Positions 1 through 6,189 of a DNA stretch of 33,151 nucleotides are shown here, piece by piece. Each line of letters opens with the position of its first letter. The stretch's first letter is position 1. Origin of the DNA: JALHOQ01 sp038144835 (lineage in GTDB: Bacteria > Bdellovibrionota > Bdellovibrionia > Bdellovibrionales > UBA1609). A program made the position numbers and the translations under genes. The DNA lies in contig JAYQON010000018.1 of NCBI GenBank assembly GCA_038144835.1, forward strand, positions 1 to 33,151, read 5' to 3'. The notes under the pieces are model-generated. The model was not told the origin of the DNA. It worked only from the letters and a program-made list of their open reading frames with translations, and did no database searches.

Positions 1-108
1 GGACTTAACCGAGGGGCTAAGGATCGAACGGCAAAAGATCTTGGCGTAGATCGAAAAACACTTTATCGACGAGTACGTGAGATGGAGCAATCAGGTGGAG
101 TGGGCTAA
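1..108 (+). CDS. C-terminal tail of NtrC-family response regulator (partial)
   Basis: The window opens inside a reading frame that ends at TAA 106-108. The 35 visible residues form a Fis-type helix-turn-helix, with the recognition-helix stretch AKDLGVDRKTLYRRVREM. This is the usual C-terminal DNA-binding domain of sigma-54-dependent (NtrC-type) activators; the receiver and AAA+ domains would lie upstream of the window. Seen: the HTH pattern and the stop codon. Inferred: the full architecture. It could also be another Fis-HTH protein. Its last 18 bases overlap the 3' end of the convergent Hpt gene, so the two genes are antisense at their tails and may belong to one phosphorelay. Confidence 0.75.
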   Translation, partial: GLNRGAKDRTAKDLGVDRKTLYRRVREMEQSGGVG

Positions 109-378
109 TTCTCCTTTAAGCCAATCGTGTAAAAGTTTGAGGTATCTTTCTACATCTTGAATGTCGCCGCGCTCAGCGGCGGCTTCCATTTGTAGCGCTA
201 TCTTTTCCAGCTCTGGATAGCCAAATGAAGCTGCATTTCCTTTTAGTTGGTGGCCTATGCGTTTGAATTCGTTAAATGCCTGAGATTTAAGTGCTATCTG
301 CAACTTGTCTAGGTCTGCCTTGCGTCGTTCAAGGTAACGTTCACGAGCTTCTTTGGGTATTGAAAATTCACTTTCCAT
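91..378 (-). CDS. Hpt-domain histidine phosphotransfer protein
   Basis: This 95-residue protein is essentially one Hpt domain. The phospho-accepting motif HQLKGNAASFG carries the predicted active histidine at residue 43, followed by the typical helical stretch with ELEKIALQMEAAA. Stand-alone Hpt proteins shuttle phosphoryl groups between hybrid histidine kinases and response regulators in the cytoplasm. The start at 376-378 has a strong GAGGAGG ribosome-binding site about ten bases upstream. The gene converges on, and overlaps by 18 bases, a sigma-54-type response regulator whose tail opens the window; this suggests, but does not prove, that they belong to the same relay. The partner kinase is not visible. 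Confidence 0.85.
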   Translation of the reverse strand: MESEFSIPKEARERYLERRKADLDKLQIALKSQAFNEFKRIGHQLKGNAASFGYPELEKIALQMEAAAERGDIQDVERYLKLLHDWLKGELAHST

Positions 379-592
379 AAAATTTAGCCTCCTCTCGTCT
401 TAAAGACACTTAGCAATTTGAATTAGTTTGATTGCACCTCGTCTGGCAACTCCGATTAAGATAAAAATATATTTTATTAATAAATAAAAGGTGTGTTATC
501 TCTTTTGGGACAAGCACGGTCCTCTAGAGTTCGCTTTTGCCCATTTTGAGAGTTGAGTTGAGCTTAGTTGAGTAGTGATCTTGGCCTCGTGT

Positions 593-621
593 TTGCTGAT
601 GGGTGATAATAAGACGATAAT
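593..621 (+). promoter_or_regulatory. Predicted sigma-70-type promoter
   Basis: The -35 hexamer TTGCTG (593-598) and -10 hexamer GATAAT (616-621) are separated by 17 bases. It would drive the small ORF at 644 and the membrane-protein gene at 748. The rest of the 379-643 spacer is AT-rich around 460-490, has short TTGAG-like repeats near 545-573, and shows no other gene. Confidence 0.45.
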
Positions 622-643
622 AACATCGTTGGGAGGCCCAGAC

Positions 644-751
644 ATGATACCTGGTGATACTCAAATTTTGGTATTGAGAAAACAACGGCAATTTAGTCCT
701 TATGTCTCGTATGGCATTATGGTGCGTAAGAATTTGGAGATTCGAGAATGA
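644..751 (+). CDS. Small 35-residue ORF translationally coupled to the next gene
   Basis: An ATG at 644 is preceded by GGGAGG (630-635), an excellent ribosome-binding site with eight-base spacing. The frame runs 35 codons and ends in a TGA that overlaps the ATG of the 748 gene (ATGA), the classic arrangement for translational coupling. The peptide starts MIPGDTQILVLRK and is basic; no family is recognised. It lies just downstream of a good -35/-10 pair (593-621). It could be a real small protein or a leader peptide controlling the membrane protein. The Shine-Dalgarno sequence and the ATGA overlap are the evidence; conservation is unknown. Confidence 0.5.
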   Translation: MIPGDTQILVLRKQRQFSPYVSYGIMVRKNLEIRE

Positions 752-1113
752 AGCTTTCGAGTGTTTTTTTGACAACGCTCGTGGCCGGTTTAATGCTGGC
801 GGCCACGAATATGGGACCGTTGTTTGAATTGCGACAAGCATGGGAAGAACGCCGTCGACTCATACAATATCTGTATCTCTCAGCAAGTGCATTTATCTTT
901 GTGATAGCTGGATTTATTGTGGCTACTATAGAAACGGCACTACAATTTGATGCCTACGGTGCTATTCGTTGGAATACGGTTTTTCTGTGTGCCGCGGTTT
1001 TTGTGGCGCTGGGAGGGTTGTTCGCATTTATAGCTCGACGGCGCTGGCCTCCACGCACTCAGGGAATGTATCATTCAACTCTTGCGCTGATAGAGGCTTC
1101 GCGTGGAGTTTAA
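748..1113 (+). CDS. Small three-helix membrane protein, unknown function
   Basis: The 121-residue protein is not recognised. It has three likely transmembrane segments, at about residues 5-22, 43-63 and 76-98. An Arg-rich cytoplasmic-type loop (EERRR) follows the first, and a basic cluster (ARRRWPP) follows the third. The start ATG at 748 has TGGAGA upstream and overlaps the stop of the 35-residue ORF, so translation is probably coupled. The next gene (1145-1849) is convergent, so this pair is a short independent transcription unit. No domain allows a function to be given; a small inner-membrane accessory protein is the most that can be said. Confidence 0.6.
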   Translation: MKLSSVFLTTLVAGLMLAATNMGPLFELRQAWEERRRLIQYLYLSASAFIFVIAGFIVATIETALQFDAYGAIRWNTVFLCAAVFVALGGLFAFIARRRWPPRTQGMYHSTLALIEASRGV

Positions 1114-1144
1114 AAACAAAATGACGGGTTGGATCGATTAGTTT

Positions 1145-1849
1145 TTAAATTTCAGCTGTATTAAGCCATTGGCGCAATCGCCGCTTGTCATTCGATTTTA
1201 GATTCAGGAATTCTACGCCTATGCCTTGCGGGTAGATTCCTAATTTGTCGGTTCGGCGTGCGACACGTGCATTGCACCTGATCGAGTCGTCTGATTTAAG
1301 GGATAAGTCCATTTGAATGTCATCGTCGGCAAGCAAGTCTTTGTCGCAAGCGATAAATAGTCCAGTTTCAGATAGATCAAAGGTTTGGGCCAAAAATGCG
1401 GTTTTGCGTGCGTTGGTCAAGGTCAACTGAAGATTGAGTCTTTTTCGTTGGGGTGTTTTCCACCAGCAAACTTGAGGCCGGCTGAAGCAGACAAGGTATT
1501 TTTGTCGGTAAATTGGGGTGAGAAGTAGAATTAGGCTTAAAGTTGCAAGTCCTGCCTGCATAAGAGTGAAATCGGTGCCGTAATAACCGACGGCCCAGTT
1601 GTTAATGCCAGCGGCTAGAAGCCACAGAGGGAAGGCATACAGTGTCCATCGCGAGACTCGATTTACCAAAATGGCGCAGATCATAGCTCCGAGGATGACG
1701 AGCCAGTTGAGTTTACTTAGTTTGTATAACACCGACGAGAATTCACTGAAACCATGTCCATAGATCAATGCTATTTGTGCGGGCATGGACCAAGCCACAA
1801 ACAGCAGGCCCCATGCGATGAGGCTAAAAATTTTAGGTTTCTTCTGCAT
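1145..1849 (-). CDS. Membrane-anchored PilZ-domain protein
   Basis: The 234-residue protein has several hydrophobic segments in its first half (about residues 8-30, 48-64, 68-90 and 96-113), then a cytoplasmic domain from residue 130. That domain resembles PilZ: a basic RKR cluster (135-137) followed by DLSETG (158-163), the DxSxxG motif that contacts c-di-GMP. It ends with the typical hydrophobic 'GIGVEFLNL' strand. PilZ domains sense c-di-GMP and control motility, envelope or exopolysaccharide systems. It lies 3 bases downstream of the lytic transglycosylase gene on the same strand, with a GGAGAA site inside that gene's end, so the two are one operon. The basic motif is only a partial match to RxxxR, so binding of c-di-GMP is an inference. 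Confidence 0.7.
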   Translation of the reverse strand: MQKKPKIFSLIAWGLLFVAWSMPAQIALIYGHGFSEFSSVLYKLSKLNWLVILGAMICAILVNRVSRWTLYAFPLWLLAAGINNWAVGYYGTDFTLMQAGLATLSLILLLTPIYRQKYLVCFSRPQVCWWKTPQRKRLNLQLTLTNARKTAFLAQTFDLSETGLFIACDKDLLADDDIQMDLSLKSDDSIRCNARVARRTDKLGIYPQGIGVEFLNLKSNDKRRLRQWLNTAEI

Positions 1850-1852
1850 AAT

Positions 1853-2908
1853 CTAATTCTCCGCGTGCGTGAAGTGGTCGCAGTAGCTGTTAACCTTACG
1901 CACGTATTTCAAAGCTTCACTTAACTCTTTCGCTTGTAGATAGTTTGAACCTATACGTTCGAGGGCGGCTGAAACACGGGCTGGTCCAGAATTGTAGCTG
2001 GCCAATAGCACATCACTCATTGCCGATGCGGTGCGGACGTGTTCTCTCACGAGTCGAATTTTTTCTGGTCGTTCCCAGTAGTTTCTGAGAAATTCGAGGT
2101 AAAGGGCTCCTCCGTTGATAGATTTGAGTGGGTCAAGGCGCCATTCATTCTTAGCGTTAACTTTACCGCTCAATATGGCAATTTTAAGTAAAGGGAGAGG
2201 CATTTCTTCAATTTCCACAAAACGCGGCCAGTGAGGGTATTTTTTTATTATTTCAGCCGCTCCCAGCCTGGTGATCTGCGTAAGTCCGATTGCTTTTGCT
2301 GTGGATACCGCATCGGGATTAAAGCCAGATTCCTGGGCAATCAAACCGGCCAGCAGGTAAGGATTAATTCCGCGCAGATTTGCGGCTTTGTTTATTGCCT
2401 TGATAATGCCGACTGGCGGATCAAATTCTGGAACTGACTGCAATTTCTGTTTGTGATCGAGGGCCTGGCAAATGGGAGGATCAAACTTGGCGGTAATAGA
2501 GCGAGAGATGGGCGTACGACGGTAGGTCAAAAGTATATGATGCTCACGCCCAGCAGGTAGACGTAAGTCGGGTAGAGTGATGGTCAAGTCGCGACGATCT
2601 GGTTGCGAGAATTTTTTTTTCCCGCTCTTAAGGAGATTGTTGGTGCTGTCTATGCCATTGTAGGTGAGGGTCAGGCGGTAGTTTTCTGGCACGCCTTGAG
2701 GATCATGTATGTGAACTGTGAAAGCGCTACTTTTGTGCAGATTTTGACGCTCAGGAGTGAAGTGAATCTGGACATTAGTTGCATCCCATCGGGCATCATT
2801 CTGCTTGGATTTTGCCGAAAACAGTTCAACAGGTCCAAAGGGAGTGGTTGGACCTGCACATCCGGTCAGTAATCCAAGAATCAAAACCATTTTGAAAGTT
2901 CGCTGCAT
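1853..2908 (-). CDS. Lytic transglycosylase lipoprotein (SLT family)
   Basis: The first 20 residues are a lipoprotein signal with lipobox LLTGC (Cys17), so the protein is probably tethered to a membrane in the periplasm. Residues 40-160 form an uncharacterised beta-rich domain. From about residue 165 there is a Slt/MltC-type transglycosylase domain: the catalytic Glu is in AQESGF (Glu193), followed by AIGLTQI, and later by ASYNSGPARV and a YVRKVNSY motif. It would cleave peptidoglycan between MurNAc and GlcNAc with formation of 1,6-anhydroMurNAc. It is the first gene of an operon with the PilZ protein. No clear ribosome-binding site precedes the ATG at 2908; the in-frame Met at 2890 is an alternative start that keeps the lipobox. 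Confidence 0.88.
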   Translation of the reverse strand: MQRTFKMVLILGLLTGCAGPTTPFGPVELFSAKSKQNDARWDATNVQIHFTPERQNLHKSSAFTVHIHDPQGVPENYRLTLTYNGIDSTNNLLKSGKKKFSQPDRRDLTITLPDLRLPAGREHHILLTYRRTPISRSITAKFDPPICQALDHKQKLQSVPEFDPPVGIIKAINKAANLRGINPYLLAGLIAQESGFNPDAVSTAKAIGLTQITRLGAAEIIKKYPHWPRFVEIEEMPLPLLKIAILSGKVNAKNEWRLDPLKSINGGALYLEFLRNYWERPEKIRLVREHVRTASAMSDVLLASYNSGPARVSAALERIGSNYLQAKELSEALKYVRKVNSYCDHFTHAEN

Positions 2909-3298
2909 GCAAGGATTGTCGGTATTTTGGTCTTCGCCTTTTAATTCAAAATTGAAAAATCATGAACCGTTCGCTCTGTCTTGCCGGAACTGGGTTGGCA
3001 AATCCGTCTCAGTTTGAAACAGCCAATCCCGCCATAATTGTTATCCTTTTTTGCGGAACACCCACTACACTGCGTAAGAATTTACCTGTGTTTTGACAAG
3101 ACACCTTTCAACCCGAGATTGGACGAACAGTGCGATGAAGACCTTCAAGCAGAGCGCCGCAAGCGACAAGCGACGATTTGAGCACGTCACCATAGGTCCT
3201 CGCGAGAGCGACTAAGTTTCCAGATGGGCATAAGTAGCGGCGCGGACCAAGGATTTTTTTTGTTGCGCGATCACATGTAAATCGATTCACTTGCCGAC
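2909..3298. other. Gene-poor spacer with repeat copy 1
   Basis: This is a 390-bp gap between the lytic transglycosylase gene and the toxin-antitoxin-like operon. It contains one copy of the diverged repeat (3074-3133) and the degenerate coding-like stretch that continues to about 3224 on the plus strand. No convincing promoter, terminator or intact gene was seen. A 60-codon minus-strand frame at 3108-3290 has no protein-like character. Confidence 0.5.
3074..3133 (+). repeat. Diverged repeat, copy 1 (decayed coding remnant)
   Basis: This 60-bp stretch aligns with 4490-4550 in the same orientation, about 45 of 61 columns identical by hand alignment, including GTGTTTTGA and CGAACAGTGC. In one frame both copies read F-T-x-V-L ... 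D-x-x-N-S-A, so they look like fragments of the same gene. Copy 1 lies downstream of the two-gene operon at 3299-4342, copy 2 upstream of it. Confidence 0.55.
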
Positions 3299-3832
3299 TT
3301 AAAGTTTATCTATAGCCGCCTCTATGGCGCTTGTCTGATCTGGGAATGTTCCTGCTTCCACGAGTTTAGCTAACTTATCGATAGCATCTTGGCGCAGGCG
3401 AAATGTCCTTGTTTGCTTCAGGGTCTCGACGGGTTTGGTGCGTCGGTCTCTCAATTGTGTATTTGCCCAATGGCGCATCTTTGCAAATGGAATGCCTTCG
3501 AAATCCTCACCGTCCTCTTTGTTGGCGCGGATCATTTTTACGACCTTTTCTAAATCAGGGGGCATATTAGCAAGATTCAGAAAGGTTTTCGGAAAATGTA
3601 AAATAGCTGCGGGCAGAACCTCCAGTATTCGGGGCTCAACCGTTCTGCCGGCCCATATGGCGTGATTTATGTCTAGGCGAGCACTTTTGGTGGCAGCAAT
3701 TGGGAGATTGGTTCGTAAGAGGCCTTTGCCCTTTAAAACTGCTATTGTCTTGATAAAGCGAATGTCTTTTCTGTGGGCTTCGTTGAGAGCGGCCTTCTTT
3801 TTGATTTTGTCCTTAAGGGTTTTTCGCGGCAT
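3299..3832 (-). CDS. RHH-like protein, second gene of a toxin-antitoxin-like pair
   Basis: The 177-residue protein is very basic at its N-terminus (KDKIKKKAALN). Its C-terminal segment (142-177, starting RTFRLRQDAIDKLAKLV and ending in a TSAIEAAI helix) has the strand-helix-helix pattern of ribbon-helix-helix DNA-binding antitoxins. The middle (residues 60-120) has a well-formed EPRILEVLPAAIL stretch and a GIPFAKMRHW stretch that match no family I can name with confidence. The gene starts 3 bases after the stop of the nucleotidyltransferase-like gene, so the pair is co-transcribed. Role inferred: antitoxin and autoregulator, possibly binding the palindrome at 4366-4393. The reverse assignment (this one toxic) cannot be excluded. 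Confidence 0.6.
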   Translation of the reverse strand: MPRKTLKDKIKKKAALNEAHRKDIRFIKTIAVLKGKGLLRTNLPIAATKSARLDINHAIWAGRTVEPRILEVLPAAILHFPKTFLNLANMPPDLEKVVKMIRANKEDGEDFEGIPFAKMRHWANTQLRDRRTKPVETLKQTRTFRLRQDAIDKLAKLVEAGTFPDQTSAIEAAIDKL

Positions 3833-3835
3833 TTG

Positions 3836-4342
3836 CTAATCCTTTAAAAAGTAATCCAGATCACCGCCAGCCTTCTCTATTCTTTCGGCGAGATTAGGGA
3901 AAAGTTCAGAAGCCAGGGCATCGATGATCAGCACTTTATTCTTTTCACGAGCTTTGATGGCCTTGCTGACAAGCGCAGATTCAGGGTCTAGAATTTTCAC
4001 TTTCAAGTGATGAAGGTTTAGAATCACCTCAAATTTGCTGCCGGCAGGGATCCATACCTTCTCGCTGTCGGGGTCCAATATTAGATTAAATTTAGGAAGA
4101 ATTTCAGTTCGCAGAAGATGGGTGGCAAAGTATTCGTTTGCCTCAAAAACCGCATCTAGGTCGTTTGTCATTTGCAAGGGGAGTATCTTAGCAATCAGAT
4201 CATTTGCTAAAAGAGTCGCCTGGCCAAGTATTTTGACTTCAAATGCAGCAATCTTAATTCTTCCATCCTTGGCGCGCTCAAGGTTTTCTTGAGTGATTCG
4301 GTCGTTTAGTTCTGTAAAGATCTGAATCAGAATGTCTTTCAT
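3836..4342 (-). CDS. Nucleotidyltransferase-like protein, first gene of a toxin-antitoxin-like pair
   Basis: The 168-residue protein has the layout of small nucleotidyltransferase-fold proteins such as those of AbiEii/DUF6036 type. There is a KILGQATLLAND helix (38-48), an acidic TNDLDAVFE motif (59-67) where these families carry the metal-binding D-x-D, and a later LKVKILDPESALVSKAIKA stretch (113-131), which resembles the 'leave-it-on-the-list' K-rich helix after the fold. The usual Gly-Ser pair before the acidic motif is not obvious, so activity is uncertain. It is the first gene of a two-gene operon with an RHH-like protein and has its own promoter. The family assignment is from pattern memory only; a conserved orphan pair is the alternative. 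Confidence 0.55.
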   Translation of the reverse strand: MKDILIQIFTELNDRITQENLERAKDGRIKIAAFEVKILGQATLLANDLIAKILPLQMTNDLDAVFEANEYFATHLLRTEILPKFNLILDPDSEKVWIPAGSKFEVILNLHHLKVKILDPESALVSKAIKAREKNKVLIIDALASELFPNLAERIEKAGGDLDYFLKD

Positions 4343-4349
4343 GCCTACA

Positions 4350-4378
4350 GTTATAGTGTATTTACGGTATATTTACAA
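4350..4378 (-). promoter_or_regulatory. Promoter of the toxin-antitoxin-like operon
   Basis: On the minus strand, TTGTAA (-35, 4373-4378) and TATAAC (-10, 4350-4355) are separated by exactly 17 bases. The -10 ends only 7 bases before the ATG at 4340-4342, so the predicted transcript begins at or next to the start codon and would be leaderless or nearly so. No strong Shine-Dalgarno sequence is visible. Confidence 0.55.
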
Positions 4379-4393
4379 TAAATATTATATACC
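4366..4393. promoter_or_regulatory. Palindromic operator candidate
   Basis: The arms GGTATAT (4366-4372) and ATATACC (4387-4393) are perfect inverted repeats, separated by a 14-bp AT-rich spacer. The site overlaps the -35 element of the operon promoter. This is where an autoregulating RHH antitoxin would be expected to bind; the link is inference. A second short direct repeat, GTAAATA, occurs twice on the minus strand between 4358 and 4376. Confidence 0.5.
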
Positions 4394-4489
4394 TGAGATG
4401 TTTCAATTTGAGTCAACTGGTCCAGTTTTTTGGGGCAATGCTTGGTCAGGGGATCCTATTAATGTCTAGCCCAAGGCCTCCGCTGACTG

Positions 4490-4550
4490 ATAAGCAATTT
4501 ACCCGTGTTTTGAAAATGAAAATCCGAACCTGGGATTAGGCGAACAGTGC
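4490..4550 (+). repeat. Diverged repeat, copy 2 (decayed coding remnant)
   Basis: This is the same-orientation partner of 3074-3133. Read in the frame of the ATG at 4462 it starts MSSPRPPLTDKQFTRVLK and is broken by an in-frame TAG, after which the frame continues ANSAKDFLREAL. That pattern (shared residues with copy 1 on both sides of a stop) is what a pseudogene fragment looks like. The parent gene is not recognised. Confidence 0.55.
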
Positions 4551-4737
4551 TAAAGATTTTTTGCGTGAAGCGCTGGATGTTTGCTTAATCCACGTATGGA
4601 AATTCCGATGCTAAGAACTTCTTAAAGAGAGCCCTTATTCTTCTCTTCTTTTGTCATTAACCTCCAAGCCTGTTTACGCTGTTGGCGAGACCGACGAGAT
4701 CGAGCGAGGTAGGTCATTTTTTATAAAACATAAAATT

Positions 4738-4766
4738 TTGTGTAATAAATTAATAACGCTCATATT
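4738..4766 (+). promoter_or_regulatory. Predicted promoter of the HDAC-like gene
   Basis: TTGTGT (4738-4743) and CATATT (4761-4766) lie 17 bases apart in an AT-rich stretch, about 80 bases upstream of the GTG start at 4844. The match is only moderate. Confidence 0.35.
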
Positions 4767-4843
4767 GTCTCCATTTCACGTTCTTCTTAGTCTTTGGGTG
4801 AAAAGGCCGGCCTCAACCAACAATTTATAACAGGAGAAGACTC

Positions 4844-6115
4844 GTGAGACGCAGATTGCCTGTAGTTTACAGGTCGGCGCTACCCATAGCATTTCGGTTC
4901 AACAAATTACCCAACGAATTGGCTAAATTAGGAATCGAGATAGAACTTATTGAACCCTTAGCTTTGGAAAGAAAAGACTTTTATCTTACTCATGAGCAAA
5001 ATTTCGTTGATGAGATTCTCGCATTGAAGAAGCCAAATGGTCATGGGACCTATTCCAAGGATGTAGTCGAGGGTATGCCATTTGTTTGTGGGGCTGTTTA
5101 CCGGGCTGCATTGAAGGCATTAGAAAGCGGTGTGGCGGCAGCTCTGGTTTCAGGCTTTCGGCATGCGGGCCATGCACAAAATGGCAAAGGTAGCACTTTT
5201 AATGGACTGACCTTGACTGCGATGAAGTTAATCGCAGAGACAAAAGTTAGTAGGTTGGCTATTATTGATTTAGATAATGGTCTGGCTGATGGAACTCAAG
5301 ATATAATTGATCGTCTCTGTTTGCATGATCGCATTTTTCATTTCAGTATTGATGCTGCAAACAGCAAAGGCAATTCTTCATCTGATGATCTAATGTCAAC
5401 CTTACTACAAGTGCAAGAGCGACTTTTAGATTTTAAACCAGAGATCATCATCTACCAAGCTGGGGCCAACAATAATCCCTTGCACAGGCATGAGGCCTAC
5501 TTGGATGAGGATCAAATTTCTCAACGTGACAGTTTTATTTTTCAGATGGCAAAAGGCTTACAAGCTCCGATTGTTTGGATTCCCTCCGAAATGCCATCTT
5601 CTTCGGCTCAACCAGGCGAATCGGACTCACTAGCTTTTGATTTAATTACTTTTGAGGAAGCATGCTTGGTATTTGATATTTTCTGTCGCTCGCTCGCCAA
5701 TGAGGCTATGGGTGTTGTTGACGAACTCTGTCGTCTACAAGATTATCGATCGGCTTCCGAGATTTGTGATCATTGGCTAGGGAAGTATCCCGAAGAATCG
5801 GATTTCTGGATACTCAAGGGAATTGCTGATGGTCATCAGGGAAATAATCTAATGGCCCAAAACTGTTTTTTGGAAGCTCTAGCTCGACGGTCCGATGACG
5901 GCGTGGCTCTTGCCAATTTATTTGCAGCTTGTCTAAACTTAGGCCTGGTGGAGCGCTCATTTGATATGATTAGCCGCTTTATTTCAGGTTTGAGTGTGGA
6001 TCAAAGGGAACCTGTTTTTGATAAAGTGGACGAGGCCATTCGGCAAAAGCTCATAACTTGTGATCAGTTGCCAGAGCATTTTTCAAAATTGTTGTCTCAG
6101 CGCGGTCGAGTTTAA
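4844..6115 (+). CDS. Histone-deacetylase-fold pseudoenzyme with TPR-like C-terminus
   Basis: The 423-residue protein begins at GTG 4844 behind AGGAGAAG. Residues 1-280 follow the arginase/deacetylase (HDAC/AcuC) fold: YLTHEQNFVDEIL, then SGFRHAGHAQNGKGSTFNG (103-121), DLDNGLADGT (142-151) and YQAGANNN (204-211). In active relatives these read SGFHHA, DxDxHxGDGT and AGAD. Here the first tandem His is Arg, the zinc-ligand His is Gly, and the ligand Asp after AGA is Asn, so zinc binding is probably lost. Residues about 285-423 look like TPR-type helical repeats (DYRSASEICDHWLGKYPEES, then NCFLEALARRSDDGVALANL). Inferred role: a non-catalytic binding or scaffold protein. The next gene is convergent, with a hairpin between them. 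Confidence 0.72.
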   Translation: MRRRLPVVYRSALPIAFRFNKLPNELAKLGIEIELIEPLALERKDFYLTHEQNFVDEILALKKPNGHGTYSKDVVEGMPFVCGAVYRAALKALESGVAAALVSGFRHAGHAQNGKGSTFNGLTLTAMKLIAETKVSRLAIIDLDNGLADGTQDIIDRLCLHDRIFHFSIDAANSKGNSSSDDLMSTLLQVQERLLDFKPEIIIYQAGANNNPLHRHEAYLDEDQISQRDSFIFQMAKGLQAPIVWIPSEMPSSSAQPGESDSLAFDLITFEEACLVFDIFCRSLANEAMGVVDELCRLQDYRSASEICDHWLGKYPEESDFWILKGIADGHQGNNLMAQNCFLEALARRSDDGVALANLFAACLNLGLVERSFDMISRFISGLSVDQREPVFDKVDEAIRQKLITCDQLPEHFSKLLSQRGRV

Positions 6116-6146
6116 ATTTTTTTAAGAGGCTTTTCGGGTGCTGTAG

Positions 6147-6176
6147 GCGAGTTGAAGAGTAGCTGCTTCAACTCGC
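6147..6176. terminator. Hairpin between convergent genes
   Basis: The 11-bp perfect arms GCGAGTTGAAG (6147-6157) and CTTCAACTCGC (6166-6176) close an 8-base loop between two convergent genes. Neither side is followed by a clear T-run, so it may be a weak bidirectional terminator or an RNA-end stabiliser rather than a classic intrinsic terminator. Confidence 0.55.
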
Positions 6177-6189
6177 ACTTACATTCAAA

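Larger units (their letters stand above)
4343..4843. other. Gene-poor spacer with repeat copy 2
   Basis: This 501-bp gap holds the operon promoter and operator (4350-4393), repeat copy 2 (4490-4550), short decayed coding-like fragments on the plus strand (a 23-codon frame from 4398 with stop at 4467-4469, and a frame from 4462 that stops inside the repeat), and the promoter of the 4844 gene. Beyond these I see nothing convincing. Confidence 0.5.

Noticed and set aside
545..573. Short TTGAG-like repeats
   Set aside because: Only a few imperfect units of 5-10 bases; not long or regular enough to call a tandem repeat.
524..841. 105-codon minus-strand frame
   Set aside because: It lies across the promoter, the 35-codon ORF and the start of the membrane-protein gene, with no ribosome-binding site or family likeness.
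3108..3290. 60-codon minus-strand frame between the repeat and the RHH-like gene
   Set aside because: No ribosome-binding site and no protein-like composition; the opposite strand shows the decayed repeat frame instead.
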